Below the pieces are notes generated by a model. It was given only the letters and a program-made list of their open reading frames with translations, was not told the origin of the DNA and made no database searches. The position numbers were made by a program, and so were the translations under genes. Shown here in pieces: positions 15,257 to 24,101 of a stretch of DNA of 64,000 bases; position 1 is the first letter of the stretch; each line of letters opens with the position of its first letter. Origin of the DNA: DATBGO01 sp963785765 (lineage in GTDB: Bacteria > Actinomycetota > Actinomycetes > Streptosporangiales > Streptosporangiaceae); contig CAWAWM010000004.1 of the NCBI GenBank assembly GCA_963785765.1, positions 1,426,001 to 1,490,000 of the forward strand. Reading direction: 5' to 3'.

Positions 15257-16009
15257 ATGGCCCGCTACCTGAACCGGGACGGCATCGCGATCGCAGCCGC
15301 CCTGGTGGCTCCGCTAGTGGCCGCCGCGATTCTGCTGCCGTTCCGCGCGAACTGGTCCAATACCAACGTTGCTCTGCTGCTGGTGGTCGTGGTGGTCGCG
15401 GTCGCAGCGATCGGAAACCGGGCCGCCGGGGCGCTGGCCGCAGTGTCGGCGGCGGCCTGGTTCGACTTCTTTTTCACCCGGCCCTATGAGCGATTCACCA
15501 TCCGCAGCTCGTCGGATGTCACGACCGCGGTGCTGCTGTTGCTGGTGGGCGTGGCGGTGTCACAGCTTGCTGCGCGCGCCAGGCGGCTGAAGGTGATCAC
15601 CATCACCGACGCGGGATACCTGGCCCAGATTCACGAAGCCGCTGAGCTAGCCCAGGCCGCCAAGTCGCCCTTCGCCGTTGTCGATCTCGTGAAAAAGCAG
15701 CTGACCGGTCTGCTCGGGCTGGCGGAATGCCGCTTCGAATACGGCACCCTGCTCGGCCATCCGCCGCAATTGCGGCCGGACGGCACGGTGACCGTGGGGC
15801 ACCAGCGCTGGGACGTCGAGCAATGGGGGCTGCCCGCCGATGACATCGAGCTGCGTACCTTTGGCAACGGCCAATTCTGCGGCCGGTTCATGCTGCGGCC
15901 CAAGCCAGGCTCCAAGCCATCCCTGCAGGCGCGCCTGGTCGCCGTGACCCTGGCCGACCAGGCCGGACGCGCGCTAGGCGCCGACCGGCCCGTGCCTGAC
16001 GACGGCTGA
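15257..16009 (+). CDS. DUF4118 (KdpD transmembrane-domain-like) membrane protein
   Basis: 250 residues from the ATG at 15257, chosen because GGAGG (15243-15247) is nine bases upstream; the GTG at 15248 overlaps that site. Three to four hydrophobic helices at about 11-33, 35-53, 56-72 and 88-108 contain WFDFFFTRPYERF, the typical DUF4118 loop seen in KdpD. Unlike KdpD there is no histidine kinase, only a cytoplasmic region (about 110-250) of GAF-like size with no recognisable catalytic motif. It may be a membrane sensor lacking its own output domain. No two-component partner lies alongside. Confidence 0.82.
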   Translation: MARYLNRDGIAIAAALVAPLVAAAILLPFRANWSNTNVALLLVVVVVAVAAIGNRAAGALAAVSAAAWFDFFFTRPYERFTIRSSSDVTTAVLLLLVGVAVSQLAARARRLKVITITDAGYLAQIHEAAELAQAAKSPFAVVDLVKKQLTGLLGLAECRFEYGTLLGHPPQLRPDGTVTVGHQRWDVEQWGLPADDIELRTFGNGQFCGRFMLRPKPGSKPSLQARLVAVTLADQAGRALGADRPVPDDG

Positions 16010-16140
16010 CCAGCCTGCCGCGCAGCGGGCCCGGTCCGGGGCTGCGCAGCCGCCGGGCTGGCTCAGCCGGGCCGCGTACCGGCGTACGGCCGAGGCTGCG
16101 TAGCCGGGCACGGCTGCCCGCCGGGAATCAGCGAGCCGCA

Positions 16141-16182
16141 AGCCCGGGCAGTCGCGCATCGCATAGCGCGACTGCCCGGGCT
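16141..16182. terminator. 17-bp perfect hairpin after the SQD1-like gene
   Basis: Arms 16141-16157 and 16166-16182 (agcccgggcagtcgcgc) pair perfectly around an eight-base loop. The hairpin ends six bases before the stop of the minus-strand epimerase gene and also faces the end of the DUF4118 gene, so it can act for both. Confidence 0.75.
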
Positions 16183-16187
16183 CCTTA

Positions 16188-17396
16188 CTACTGGGCCGGC
16201 AGCTGGATCAGCAGGTCGTCCGCGGTTTCCATGCCCGCCTTCCACACCGATCTAGAAATGATCTTGGATGGGTCGGCGCGGTGCCGGTACCTGCCCGCGA
16301 TGTCGGTGCATTCCTCCAGGAGGCCCTCAGACAGTGTGGTGGGCTCGAGACCGAGGGCGAGGAACTGGTCGTTGCGAACGGCCAGTTCGTTCTCGTCGGC
16401 CTCCCGCCTCGGGTTCGGCAGATACGCGATATCCACGCCCATCGCATCGCCGACCAGCTTGGCGAGCTCCAGGACACGGTGCGTCTCAGTGATCTGGTTC
16501 AGGACGAGTGGCCTGGAGCCTGCCTCGGGCGGGTTAGCAAGCGCGATCTCGATACACCTGACGGTGTCGCGGATGTGGATGAAGGCACGAGTCTGGCCGC
16601 CGGTGCCGTGCACCGTGAGCGGGTGGCCGATGGCGGCCTGCATGAGGAACCGGTTGAGGACGGTGCCGTAGTCGCCGTCGTAGTCGAACCGGTTGATCAG
16701 CCTTTCGTCGCGGCCGGTCTGCGACGTCTGCGTGCCCCACACGATGCCTTGGTGCAGGTCCGTGATCCGCAGCTGATCGTTCTTGGCGTAGAAGGAGAAC
16801 ATCAGCTGGTCGAGAGTCTTGGTGAGGTGATAAACGGAGCCGGGATTGGCCGGGTGCAGGATCTCGCGCTCGAGTTCCCCGTCCGGCGTCGGTACCTTCA
16901 CCGTCAGGTAGCCCTCGGGGATGGGTGCGCTGCCCGACCAGCCGTAGCCGTAGACGCCCATCGTGCCGAGGTGTACCAGCGCGGCATCCACGCCGGTCGC
17001 GACCAGCGCGGTCAGCAGATTGTGCGTCGCGCGCACGTTGTTGTCGACCGTGTAGCGCTTGGTCTGCGGGGTGCGCATCGAGTACGGCGCCGCACGCTGC
17101 TCAGCGAAGTGCACGATCGCATCGGGCCTGAGCTCGGTCAGCAGCGAAGTCAGGCGGTCGTACTCGGTGGCGAGATCAAGATTCACGAAGCCGATGTCGC
17201 GTCCGGAGACTTCGCGCCATACCCGGATCCGCTCCCCGATCGGCCGGATGGGCGTCAGTGACTCCACCTCAAGCTCGACGTCGATCTTCCGCCGACTGAG
17301 GTTGTCGACGATGGTGATGTCATGCCCCCGGTCCGACAAGTAGAGCGTGGTCGGCCAGCCACAGAACCCGTCGCCGCCCAGAACCAGAACGCGCAT
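16188..17396 (-). CDS. SQD1/SqdB-like NAD-dependent epimerase (UDP-sulfoquinovose synthase family)
   Basis: 402 residues from the ATG at 17396, which has GGGAG about six bases upstream; an upstream frame to 17489 is not protein-like. It is an extended short-chain dehydrogenase: GGDGFCGW is the NAD-binding glycine loop, and the catalytic set is Thr145 (LGTMG), Tyr189 and Lys193 (YHLTK). Additional SQD1-like blocks are VDNLSRRKID, HFAEQRAAPYSM, DLHQGIVWG, RFDYDGDYGTVLNRF and TVHGTGGQTRAFI. SQD1 converts UDP-glucose plus sulfite to UDP-sulfoquinovose. No sulfoquinovosyltransferase gene is adjacent, so the true substrate could be another UDP-sugar. Family membership is clear; the reaction is inferred. 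Confidence 0.82.
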   Translation of the reverse strand: MRVLVLGGDGFCGWPTTLYLSDRGHDITIVDNLSRRKIDVELEVESLTPIRPIGERIRVWREVSGRDIGFVNLDLATEYDRLTSLLTELRPDAIVHFAEQRAAPYSMRTPQTKRYTVDNNVRATHNLLTALVATGVDAALVHLGTMGVYGYGWSGSAPIPEGYLTVKVPTPDGELEREILHPANPGSVYHLTKTLDQLMFSFYAKNDQLRITDLHQGIVWGTQTSQTGRDERLINRFDYDGDYGTVLNRFLMQAAIGHPLTVHGTGGQTRAFIHIRDTVRCIEIALANPPEAGSRPLVLNQITETHRVLELAKLVGDAMGVDIAYLPNPRREADENELAVRNDQFLALGLEPTTLSEGLLEECTDIAGRYRHRADPSKIISRSVWKAGMETADDLLIQLPAQ

Positions 17397-17585
17397 TCCG
17401 ACTCCCATCATGTGCCGCCATTGAAGCGAAGCCCGCGACAGCTGCCGTGGGGGGAAGGGGCCAGCTGGACGGTGGCGTAGACCAGGCATGGCATCCCGTA
17501 GGCCGGCAGTCTACCGGGACATGTTGAGCTGACTGACGTTACCGCTGGTCGCGGTCCCTACGAGGGCGTTTGCTGTCTAGAGTCG

Positions 17586-18548
17586 GTGCCTGTGATCTCG
17601 CTCACCAGACTGCGGGCCATCCACCCCGCCCCGCCGGCGAAGGCGGTGGGCCGCGCGCTCGTGGTGGTGGCGGCGGCGTTACCGATCGTCGTCGCCGCCG
17701 CACTGGCGAGCGGCACGACGGGGGCGGTATGGTCCGTGCTCGGCTTGCTGGCCGGGCTCCCCGCCCGGGCCGTCCTCAACACGGCCCGTAGCGCAGTTGT
17801 GACGGTCGCGATCGCCGGAATCGCGGCGGCGGCCACCGCCGCCCGCGGCCCGGCACTGGCGGCCGGCCTCATTGTCGCCGTCGCCGCCGCGACAGCGGGA
17901 CTGGCCGACAGGTGGTCGGCCGGCGTGGCCACCATGGCCCCGGTGGCAGCGGCCGTGGCCGCATCCTGGCCGCCCGGGCTCACCTGGGTGGTGGCCGGGG
18001 GCTGGCTGCTGGCGGGCGGGCTGTACGGGATCGCCGCGGTGGCGTTACTGAAAGTGCATCTGCACCGCCGGCCCGTCGACGCGCGGCGGGCTGCCGTGCA
18101 CGCGGCCGCGCTGGCCGTGCTGTGCGGCACCGCGGCCGGGCTCGCCGCCGCGTTCCGGCTGCCGCACGGTTACTGGATCGTCCTGGCCCTCGTGGCCACG
18201 CTCCGCCCGGTCGTCCAGGAATCGGGCCGGAAGGCCGTCAACCGGGTCACCGGAACCTTGCTCGGCGTGCTCATTCCGATCCCGCTGATCTATTTCCTGC
18301 CGCAGGCGGCCCTGGCGCCCATTGTGGCGCTGAGCGGCCTGGCGTTTGTCTCGTACCTGCTGGCCGGCGAGTACATCCGCCAGTCGGCCTTCATGACACT
18401 GACCATCATTATCCTGGCTTCCGGCGGGATGAGGGCCAACGCCGTCGCAGTGGGCGAGATCCGGCTGGCCTGGACGCTGGTCGGTACGGCGGCGGCCGCG
18501 GCCACGGCTGCGGTCCTGTGGCATGTCGAACGCGACTGGCCGCTATGA
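17586..18548 (+). CDS. FUSC-like multispanning membrane protein
   Basis: 320 residues, almost entirely hydrophobic in about eight to ten helices arranged in two halves. The second half contains RLPHGYWIVLALVATLRP and GRKAVNRVTGTLLG, which are typical of the FUSC/YccS family fold (HGYW followed by an arginine-rich loop and RxxGTxxG). Members are thought to be involved in efflux of aromatic acids or other compounds. The usual large soluble domain is missing, giving a short version. Start at the GTG at 17586; a GTG six bases later is equally possible. Divergent from the epimerase gene by about 190 bases. Confidence 0.78.
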   Translation: MPVISLTRLRAIHPAPPAKAVGRALVVVAAALPIVVAAALASGTTGAVWSVLGLLAGLPARAVLNTARSAVVTVAIAGIAAAATAARGPALAAGLIVAVAAATAGLADRWSAGVATMAPVAAAVAASWPPGLTWVVAGGWLLAGGLYGIAAVALLKVHLHRRPVDARRAAVHAAALAVLCGTAAGLAAAFRLPHGYWIVLALVATLRPVVQESGRKAVNRVTGTLLGVLIPIPLIYFLPQAALAPIVALSGLAFVSYLLAGEYIRQSAFMTLTIIILASGGMRANAVAVGEIRLAWTLVGTAAAAATAAVLWHVERDWPL

Positions 18549-18650
18549 GGCGGGCCGGCCAGGCAGGGCGACCTGCACGGCACGGTCCGTCGCGACGCCA
18601 GGCCGTGGCGCCCCGGAATCGCCGGTCAGCTGATCAGCATCGCGCCGCGC

Positions 18651-19211
18651 TCAGCTGGCCGCGCTGAGCAGTTTCTCGATCCGGCGCAGACGGTCGGTGA
18701 GTTCCGCGACATCGGCCTTGGTGGCACCCTGCTCGGCCGCTTTCAGGTCCAGCACCAGCTGCCCGCCAGGCTCCAGGCTGCCCCGCGCGATCTCGGAGAC
18801 ATCATCACCGTTCTCCAGCCGCACGGCGTGGTCAAGCTCGCTGCGCCGCAGGCCCAGGCGCCGCAGCGCGCCTTCGATCACGTGACCGTCTTTGATCACG
18901 GCCGTGGCCCGGCCGTCAAAGATGCGGGCCGCGGTGGCGCTGACCGCGATCAGGCGGTTGACGCCCGCGTTGACCGCCACCAGGGTGACCGCGCCGATGA
19001 TGCCGCCGATCACCGAGTCGTCGTTCCCGATGATGGCGTTCTGCACCACGTTGGACAGCAGGAATACCACCACGAAATCGAACGTGTTCATGCTGGCCAG
19101 TCCCCGCTTGCCGGTGAGCCGGAACAAGACGGCGATCACCGCGTACACGATGACGGTGCGCAGGATCTTCTCCGCCACCGGGATCTGCTCGACGAACATG
19201 TCATGCCACAT
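18651..19211 (-). CDS. DUF421 (YetF-like) membrane protein
   Basis: 186 residues. The ATG at 19211 has GGAGG six bases upstream. Three N-terminal hydrophobic helices (about 15-32, 41-60 and 66-90) with RLTGKRGLASMNTFDFVV match the DUF421 signature, followed by a soluble beta-strand domain (ARIFDGRATAVIKDGHVIEGALRRLGL) and a short C-terminal coiled helix (about 162-184). YetF-type proteins are envelope proteins of unknown function, in Bacillus linked to sporulation or phosphatidylserine handling. Convergent with the FUSC-like gene. Confidence 0.85.
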   Translation of the reverse strand: MWHDMFVEQIPVAEKILRTVIVYAVIAVLFRLTGKRGLASMNTFDFVVVFLLSNVVQNAIIGNDDSVIGGIIGAVTLVAVNAGVNRLIAVSATAARIFDGRATAVIKDGHVIEGALRRLGLRRSELDHAVRLENGDDVSEIARGSLEPGGQLVLDLKAAEQGATKADVAELTDRLRRIEKLLSAAS

Positions 19212-19333
19212 GGCGGCCTCCGCAGCGGTCCTAACGAATCCGGAGATCCATCACTTTCCGGGCACTCTAGACCCCCGATCCCGGCCGGGGACGTCGGGCG
19301 GCAAACGAGGCAGGCGGCCATGACGTGGCCGCG

Positions 19334-19407
19334 GGCTGGCTAAGCGGCGGTTTGCCGGGGCTGGCTAAGCGGCGGTTTGCCGGGGCTGGTTAGGCGCGGT
19401 TGCCGGG
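19334..19407. repeat. 25-base tandem repeat upstream of the LapA-like gene
   Basis: Units at 19334-19358 and 19359-19383 (ggctggctaagcggcggtt followed by tgccgg) are identical, and a decayed third copy runs to about 19407. It lies about 50 bases before the LapA-domain gene and could overlap its promoter. Confidence 0.8.
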
Positions 19408-19458
19408 GGCAGTAGAGACGAGCGCGGGACAGCCCCGCGCAGGAAGGCGTGATGCTCC

Positions 19459-20052
19459 ATGACATCGCCGCCAGCAAATGGGCGCAACACTTCCCCGGGT
19501 ATCTCGCCGCCAGCCTCCGCGGGCGGCCAGCTGCCCGCCCAGCACGTCGTGAAGCGCACCCGCGTCGGCGGGGTCTGGGTCGCGTCCGCGCTGTTCGCCG
19601 TGGTACTCCTGCTGCTGCTGATCTTCATTTTGGAGAACGGCCAGCGGGTGGACATCGGCTACTTCGGGGCGCACGGCCACCTGCCGCTGGGAGTTGCGCT
19701 GCTACTCGCCGCCGTCCTCGGAGTGCTGCTCGTGGTGATCCCGGGAACCGGGCGCATCATCCAGCTACGGCTGCTGGCCCGGCGGCATCGCCGCCTCGAC
19801 GCCCAGCGCGGGGCCGCTGCTCCCCAGCCGCCAGCCGCGCAATCGGCGCCGGCTGCCCAGCAGGCTCAGCCCAGCCAGTCCGGCCCGAACGCGCCAGGGG
19901 ATCCGGCCCTGCCCGGCCAGCCACTGCCCAGCCAGCCACTGCCCGACAGCCAGCGCGCCGCCGGCGGCCAGCCGGTAGCCGGCCAGCCGGTACCGCAAGG
20001 CCAGCCGGCACCGCCAGGCCAGCAGGGCCCGCCCGCCGGATACCAGCCGTGA
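19459..20052 (+). CDS. LapA-domain (DUF1049) membrane protein with Pro/Gln-rich tail
   Basis: 197 residues. Residues about 36-110 hold two membrane helices separated by NGQRVDIGYFGAHGHLPLG, the LapA/DUF1049 hallmark (VxFxxxxxxxPLG), followed by a basic segment RLLARRHRRLD. The last 80 residues are a low-complexity Pro, Gln, Ala and Gly tail with repeats such as GQP and LPSQP. In other bacteria LapA works with LapB in lipopolysaccharide assembly; in Gram-positive actinobacteria its role is unknown. Start at ATG 19459, with GGAAGG a little far upstream. The next gene (lipid kinase) is about 100 bases downstream. Confidence 0.8.
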   Translation: MTSPPANGRNTSPGISPPASAGGQLPAQHVVKRTRVGGVWVASALFAVVLLLLLIFILENGQRVDIGYFGAHGHLPLGVALLLAAVLGVLLVVIPGTGRIIQLRLLARRHRRLDAQRGAAAPQPPAAQSAPAAQQAQPSQSGPNAPGDPALPGQPLPSQPLPDSQRAAGGQPVAGQPVPQGQPAPPGQQGPPAGYQP

Positions 20053-20153
20053 GGGCACCGGCTACGCTCAGCCGGATGCTGCCGGGCGCGATCCACTGAC
20101 ATGGACAGGCGTGCGGAGCTGCCCGCCAGACGGGCAGCGGGAGCCACCCCGCT

Positions 20154-21044
20154 ATGAAGCGCGCTGCCGTGGTGGCCAACCCCATCCGGGTCGACGACCG
20201 CGAGAAATTCCGCGAGCTGATCCGTACGGCCATGTCGGCGCACGGCTGGACCGAACCGTTGTGGCTGGAGACGACAGTCGATGACCCAGGTACCGGGCAG
20301 GCCAGGGCCGCGGTCGCGGCCCAGGTTGACCTGTTGCTCGCCAGCGGCGGCGATGGCACCATCACCGCGTGCGCGGCCGCGGTGGCGGGCACCGGCATCC
20401 CGCTCGCCGTCCTGCCGGCCGGGACGGGGAACCTGCTGGCCCGTAACCTCGGGCTGCCGCTGGAACTTGACGAGGCACTGCTGGTGGCGCTGACCGGCAC
20501 CAACCAGCAGCTGGATATGGGCTGTGCGAACGACAGGGCGTTCCTGGTCATGGCCGGCCTCGGCTTCGACGCGCGGATCATGGATGGTGCCAGCGAGCCG
20601 CTCAAAAGGCGAATGGGCTGGGCCGCCTACGTCGTGTCGGGGCTCCGGCACCTCCGGGACCGGCCGGTGCGGGTAACCCTGCGGGCCGACCACGCACGGC
20701 CGCTACGGCGCCGGGCCAGCGCCGTGATCATCGGAAATGTCGGCGCGCTGCAAGGCGGCGTCCCACTGCTGCCGGATGCGAATCCTGGCGACGGCCTGCT
20801 CGATGCGGTGATGCTCACGGCGCGCGGGCTGACCGCCTGGCTGGCACTGGCCGCGCACGTGCTGACGCGCCAGCGGGCGACCAGCCGGCTGGCCCGCGTT
20901 ACCTTCCGCGAGCTGCGGATCGACACCGGCCGCTCGCAGCCATGGCAGATCGACGGGGAAGTCATCGGCAGGACGCAGCGGCTAGTGGTCCGCGTCGCGG
21001 ACGGCAAACTGCTGATCCGCGTCCCCGCGACGACCGCGAGCTAG
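20154..21044 (+). CDS. Diacylglycerol kinase/sphingosine kinase-family lipid kinase
   Basis: 296 residues with the DAGK catalytic signature: SGGDGT near residues 64-69, LPAGTGNLLARNL near 86-98, and a C-terminal beta-rich half with PDANPGDGLLDAV and the final WQIDGE motif. The reaction is ATP-dependent phosphorylation of diacylglycerol or a related lipid, producing phosphatidic acid, at the membrane. Length is normal for bacterial DgkB/YegS-type enzymes. GGGAG lies nine bases ahead of the ATG. The LapA-like membrane gene lies upstream on the same strand and a membrane protein gene is convergent, 13 bases after the stop. Confidence 0.9.
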   Translation: MKRAAVVANPIRVDDREKFRELIRTAMSAHGWTEPLWLETTVDDPGTGQARAAVAAQVDLLLASGGDGTITACAAAVAGTGIPLAVLPAGTGNLLARNLGLPLELDEALLVALTGTNQQLDMGCANDRAFLVMAGLGFDARIMDGASEPLKRRMGWAAYVVSGLRHLRDRPVRVTLRADHARPLRRRASAVIIGNVGALQGGVPLLPDANPGDGLLDAVMLTARGLTAWLALAAHVLTRQRATSRLARVTFRELRIDTGRSQPWQIDGEVIGRTQRLVVRVADGKLLIRVPATTAS

Positions 21045-21057
21045 CCCCGCCGCCAAG

Positions 21058-21570
21058 TCACCGTCGTGCGCTGCCATGGCCACGACGGCGCAGCAGCAGG
21101 ACGATCCGTCGCTCGGTGAGCTGGTGGGTGTGATAGCTGAGCCACAGGCAGACCGCAGCCAGCGGCAGCTCGATGAAGATGGCCAGGATGATCGACTCGA
21201 GGACCTGATCCGACGGCGTGGTCATCACGTCGAACCATGCGTCGACGATCAGCAGGACCGCGGTGGCGGTGGCGGCGGTCGATAGGTATCTGGACCTGCG
21301 CAGCGCGAAATACGCGGTGCTGGCCAGCGCGACGAGCAGGATGATGTCGAAGCCGGCCCAGGCGACGTCGTAATGCGAGGAGATCTGGCGGGACGGCAGG
21401 GTAACCGCCAGGTAGACGATCCACGGCGGCAGGATCACCGAGAACAGGGCGAACAACGGGCCGGTCCACCGCACGACACGCGAATCATCGGTCAGGACCG
21501 CGTTCTCCGGCTCGCGGCTGGGCTCGACCAGCGTGTCCAGCCGGTCAACGATGTCTTCGGGATCCGGCAT
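21058..21570 (-). CDS. Conserved-looking four-helix membrane protein of unknown function
   Basis: 170 residues from an ATG with a strong GAGGAG site. After an acidic N-terminus (MPDPEDIVDRLDTL) there are four hydrophobic helices at about 38-58, 68-88, 97-115 and 122-145, ending in a basic tail. The second half includes VDAWFDVMTTPSDQ and LWLSYHTHQLTERR. I do not recognise a named family, though proteins of this shape are common in actinobacteria. No catalytic motif. Convergent with the lipid kinase gene. Confidence 0.75.
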   Translation of the reverse strand: MPDPEDIVDRLDTLVEPSREPENAVLTDDSRVVRWTGPLFALFSVILPPWIVYLAVTLPSRQISSHYDVAWAGFDIILLVALASTAYFALRRSRYLSTAATATAVLLIVDAWFDVMTTPSDQVLESIILAIFIELPLAAVCLWLSYHTHQLTERRIVLLLRRRGHGSARR

Positions 21571-21815
21571 TGCTCCTCGTCGCCGGAAACGGTTATCGTT
21601 CCCGGTGCTCCTCGCGCCGGAAGCCGGGCGGGGCGCGCAAAACGGTAGCTTCCGGTCTTATCCGGGGATATTACCCCGCCGTCTTTCGGTGCGGTGATGC
21701 GGTCGCCGGCCTGCCGCACCGGGCAGTCTGCCGGGATGCCGGTCGCCATGATCTCGAAGGCGACGGACCGCTGACGACTCTTGGCCGTGGCAGCCTGGTC
21801 GGCCAGACTGTCGCC

Positions 21816-22229
21816 ATGAACCTGCTGAGCGTGCACCAGCAACTCTACGAGCGCACCGACGGCCGGGTCGGTCACCGGCTCATTGGCGTGCCGTGCGCCC
21901 TGCTGCGGACGACGGGGCGCAAGACCGGCCAGGCCCGGACGTCAGCGCTGGTCTACGCTCGAGACGGCGGCGACTACCTGTTCGTGGCGTCCAACGGCGG
22001 CTCGGACCACCCTCCGGCCTGGCTTTTCAACATCGAAGCCGAGTCGAAGGTAGGGCTCCAGGTCGGCCGGGACCGCAGGCCAGCCACCGCGCGCGTCGTC
22101 ACGGCCGAAGACCCCGGCTATCCGCGGCTGTGGAAGCTGGTCAACGACAACAATCACGGTCGCTACAACGGCTATCAGGCCAAGACCAGCCGGAGGATAC
22201 CGGTCGTAGTGGTCACGCCGACCGGCTGA
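21816..22229 (+). CDS. F420-dependent nitroreductase-family (Ddn-like) protein
   Basis: 137 residues from the ATG at 21816. The upstream part of this open frame is not protein-like and no ribosome-binding site is seen, so a leaderless message is possible. The sequence has LLRTTGRKTGQARTSALVY, VASNGGSDHPPAW and NIEAESKVGLQVG, which are the split beta-barrel signatures of the deazaflavin-dependent nitroreductase family. Members use reduced F420 on quinones or nitro compounds, or only bind F420. The C-terminal RRIPVVVVTP is typical. An LLM-class enzyme elsewhere in the window supports F420 use in this organism. Confidence 0.88.
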   Translation: MNLLSVHQQLYERTDGRVGHRLIGVPCALLRTTGRKTGQARTSALVYARDGGDYLFVASNGGSDHPPAWLFNIEAESKVGLQVGRDRRPATARVVTAEDPGYPRLWKLVNDNNHGRYNGYQAKTSRRIPVVVVTPTG

Positions 22230-22230
22230 C

Positions 22231-22267
22231 CGCCGCGGGGCAACCCGATTCGCATCGCCCCGCGGCG
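22231..22267. terminator. Hairpin between convergent genes
   Basis: An 11-bp perfect stem (22231-22241 cgccgcggggc and 22257-22267) with a 15-base loop lies one base after the Ddn-like stop and seven bases from the alkylsulfatase stop. Bidirectional terminator. Confidence 0.7.
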
Positions 22268-22274
22268 ACTGCCG

Positions 22275-24101
22275 CTACGGGGTGACGATCGCGAAGTCCG
22301 GGTCAGGATCGTCGGTCAGCGAAATCAGCCGCTGCAGCACGCCGGCGTCGCCGGACAAGGCGGCCCCGCCGGGCTGGCCGGTGGCCAGCAGCTTGACCAG
22401 CTGGGGCCTGGTCAGGGTAACGGTCAGGTCCGCGTCCTCGTTGCCTGTGGTCGGGAAGTGGATCAGGGCGCCGTTGCTGAGTTCCGTCCGGTAGTTCTCG
22501 TGGGTATCGGTGAAATGCCAGCCGATCGACAGGCGCTCGCTCCAGGCCTTCGGGCCGTCGAGCCTAATCGCGACCGAGTCGAACAGCTGGGTGATGGTCA
22601 GCGCCGGGGCCAGGCCCGCGCCGCTGAGCTCAGTGTGCTGGATGCCGCCGCGCAGTTCGTGGGCGCCGGTGAGGTAGCAGTTCCGCCAGGTCGCGTTCTC
22701 TGCCCCGAAGCCCAGCCGCTCCAGGACATCGGCGAGCAGTTCCCTGGCCGCCTCGTGCCCGGGGTCGGCGAAGACAGCGTGACTGGCTAGCTCGGCGGCG
22801 AAGCGCAGGTCCCCGTGCTCGGCGAACTCCCTGGCCTTGGCCACTATCGCGGCGGGGCCGCCGATGGCCCGCACGTACCGCTCTCCGGCCGCCTGTGGTG
22901 GGTGCTGCCACAGGTGAGCCGGGTTGGCGTCGTACCAGCCGAGGTAGCGCTGGTAGATCGCCTTGACGTTGTGGCTGGCCGACCCGTAGTAGCCGTGCGT
23001 GTGCCAGGCCCGGTCCAGCTCCGGCGGCATCTCGATCATTTCGGCGATCTCGCCGCCCGTGTAGCCCTGGTTGGCCAGCCGCAGCGTCTGGTCGTGCAGG
23101 TAGGCGTAAAGGTCCCGCTGCTGGGCCAGGTAGCTGACGATCTCGCCGGTCCCCCAGGTAGGCCAGTGGTGGGAGGAGAACGCCACGTCCGACTGGCGGC
23201 CGAACATCGCGATGGCCTCGGCCAGGTACCTGGACCAGATCCGGGCATCGCGCACCTGCGCTCCGCGCAGCGTCAGCAGGTTGTGCAGGTTATGGGTGGC
23301 GTTCTCGGCCATGCACAGGGCCCGCCGGTCCGGCAGCCAGAAGTTCATCTCCGCGGGCGCCTCGGTGCCCGGCGTCAGCTGGAACACCACCAGGACCCCA
23401 TCCAGGACCTCCTCCTGACCGGTGCGTTTGACCTCGACGGTCGGCGCGATCAGCCCGGCTGTACCCCGCGACGTGCCGGGACCAAGGCCCATCCCCACGG
23501 TGCCGACCGCGCCCCTGGGCATCCGCAGAGCGCCGTAGTAATAGCCGCGGCGGATCATGGCCACTCCCGCGTACACGTTCTCCGACACCGCATGCTCAAG
23601 GAAGTGCTCGGGTGCGATGATCGGGACATCGGTGTCCGCGTCGACCACGCCCAGCACTCCGCCGAAGTGGTCGATATGCGAATGGGTATAGATGACCGCG
23701 GTCACCGCGCGGTCGCCGCGGTGCCTGCGGTACAGCGCGATCGCCGCCGCCGCCGTCTCTGCCGACACCAACGGGTCGATCACGATCACGCCGTGATCGC
23801 TCTCGATCAGTGTCATGTTCGAGATGTCGAAGCCCCGGACCTGGTAGATGCCCTCGGCCACCTCGTAAAGGCCGTGCTTGGCGGTGAGCCTGGCCTGCCG
23901 CCACAGGCTGGGGCTGACCGTCGGCGGGCAGTCGCCCTCCAGGAATCCCCACGAATCCATGTCCCAGACCGCCCGCCCGTCTGCGGTCTCGATGACCATC
24001 GGCTCCACCGTGCCGACGAAACCCCGGTCAGCGTTGCTGAAGTCGGTGTGGTCACTGAAGTCAGTGCCGTTAGGCGCGGTATTAGCGGTCGGCTCAGGCA
24101 T
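22275..24101 (-). CDS. Alkyl/aryl sulfatase (SdsA1/BDS1-type metallo-beta-lactamase fold)
   Basis: 608 residues from the ATG at 24101, which follows GGGGGGA; an upstream frame to 24212 is rejected. The metallo-beta-lactamase domain carries the di-zinc motif THSHIDHFGG (His140, His142, Asp144, His145) and the downstream ENATHNLHN block. A helical dimerisation region follows, then a C-terminal SCP2-like domain (about 480-608, ending LLATGQPGGAALSGDAG). This three-part architecture is that of SdsA1 linear alkylsulfatases, which cleave primary alkyl sulfates such as dodecyl sulfate to alcohol and sulfate. No signal peptide is evident, so it may be cytoplasmic or use another route. Confidence 0.92.
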   Translation of the reverse strand: MPEPTANTAPNGTDFSDHTDFSNADRGFVGTVEPMVIETADGRAVWDMDSWGFLEGDCPPTVSPSLWRQARLTAKHGLYEVAEGIYQVRGFDISNMTLIESDHGVIVIDPLVSAETAAAAIALYRRHRGDRAVTAVIYTHSHIDHFGGVLGVVDADTDVPIIAPEHFLEHAVSENVYAGVAMIRRGYYYGALRMPRGAVGTVGMGLGPGTSRGTAGLIAPTVEVKRTGQEEVLDGVLVVFQLTPGTEAPAEMNFWLPDRRALCMAENATHNLHNLLTLRGAQVRDARIWSRYLAEAIAMFGRQSDVAFSSHHWPTWGTGEIVSYLAQQRDLYAYLHDQTLRLANQGYTGGEIAEMIEMPPELDRAWHTHGYYGSASHNVKAIYQRYLGWYDANPAHLWQHPPQAAGERYVRAIGGPAAIVAKAREFAEHGDLRFAAELASHAVFADPGHEAARELLADVLERLGFGAENATWRNCYLTGAHELRGGIQHTELSGAGLAPALTITQLFDSVAIRLDGPKAWSERLSIGWHFTDTHENYRTELSNGALIHFPTTGNEDADLTVTLTRPQLVKLLATGQPGGAALSGDAGVLQRLISLTDDPDPDFAIVTP

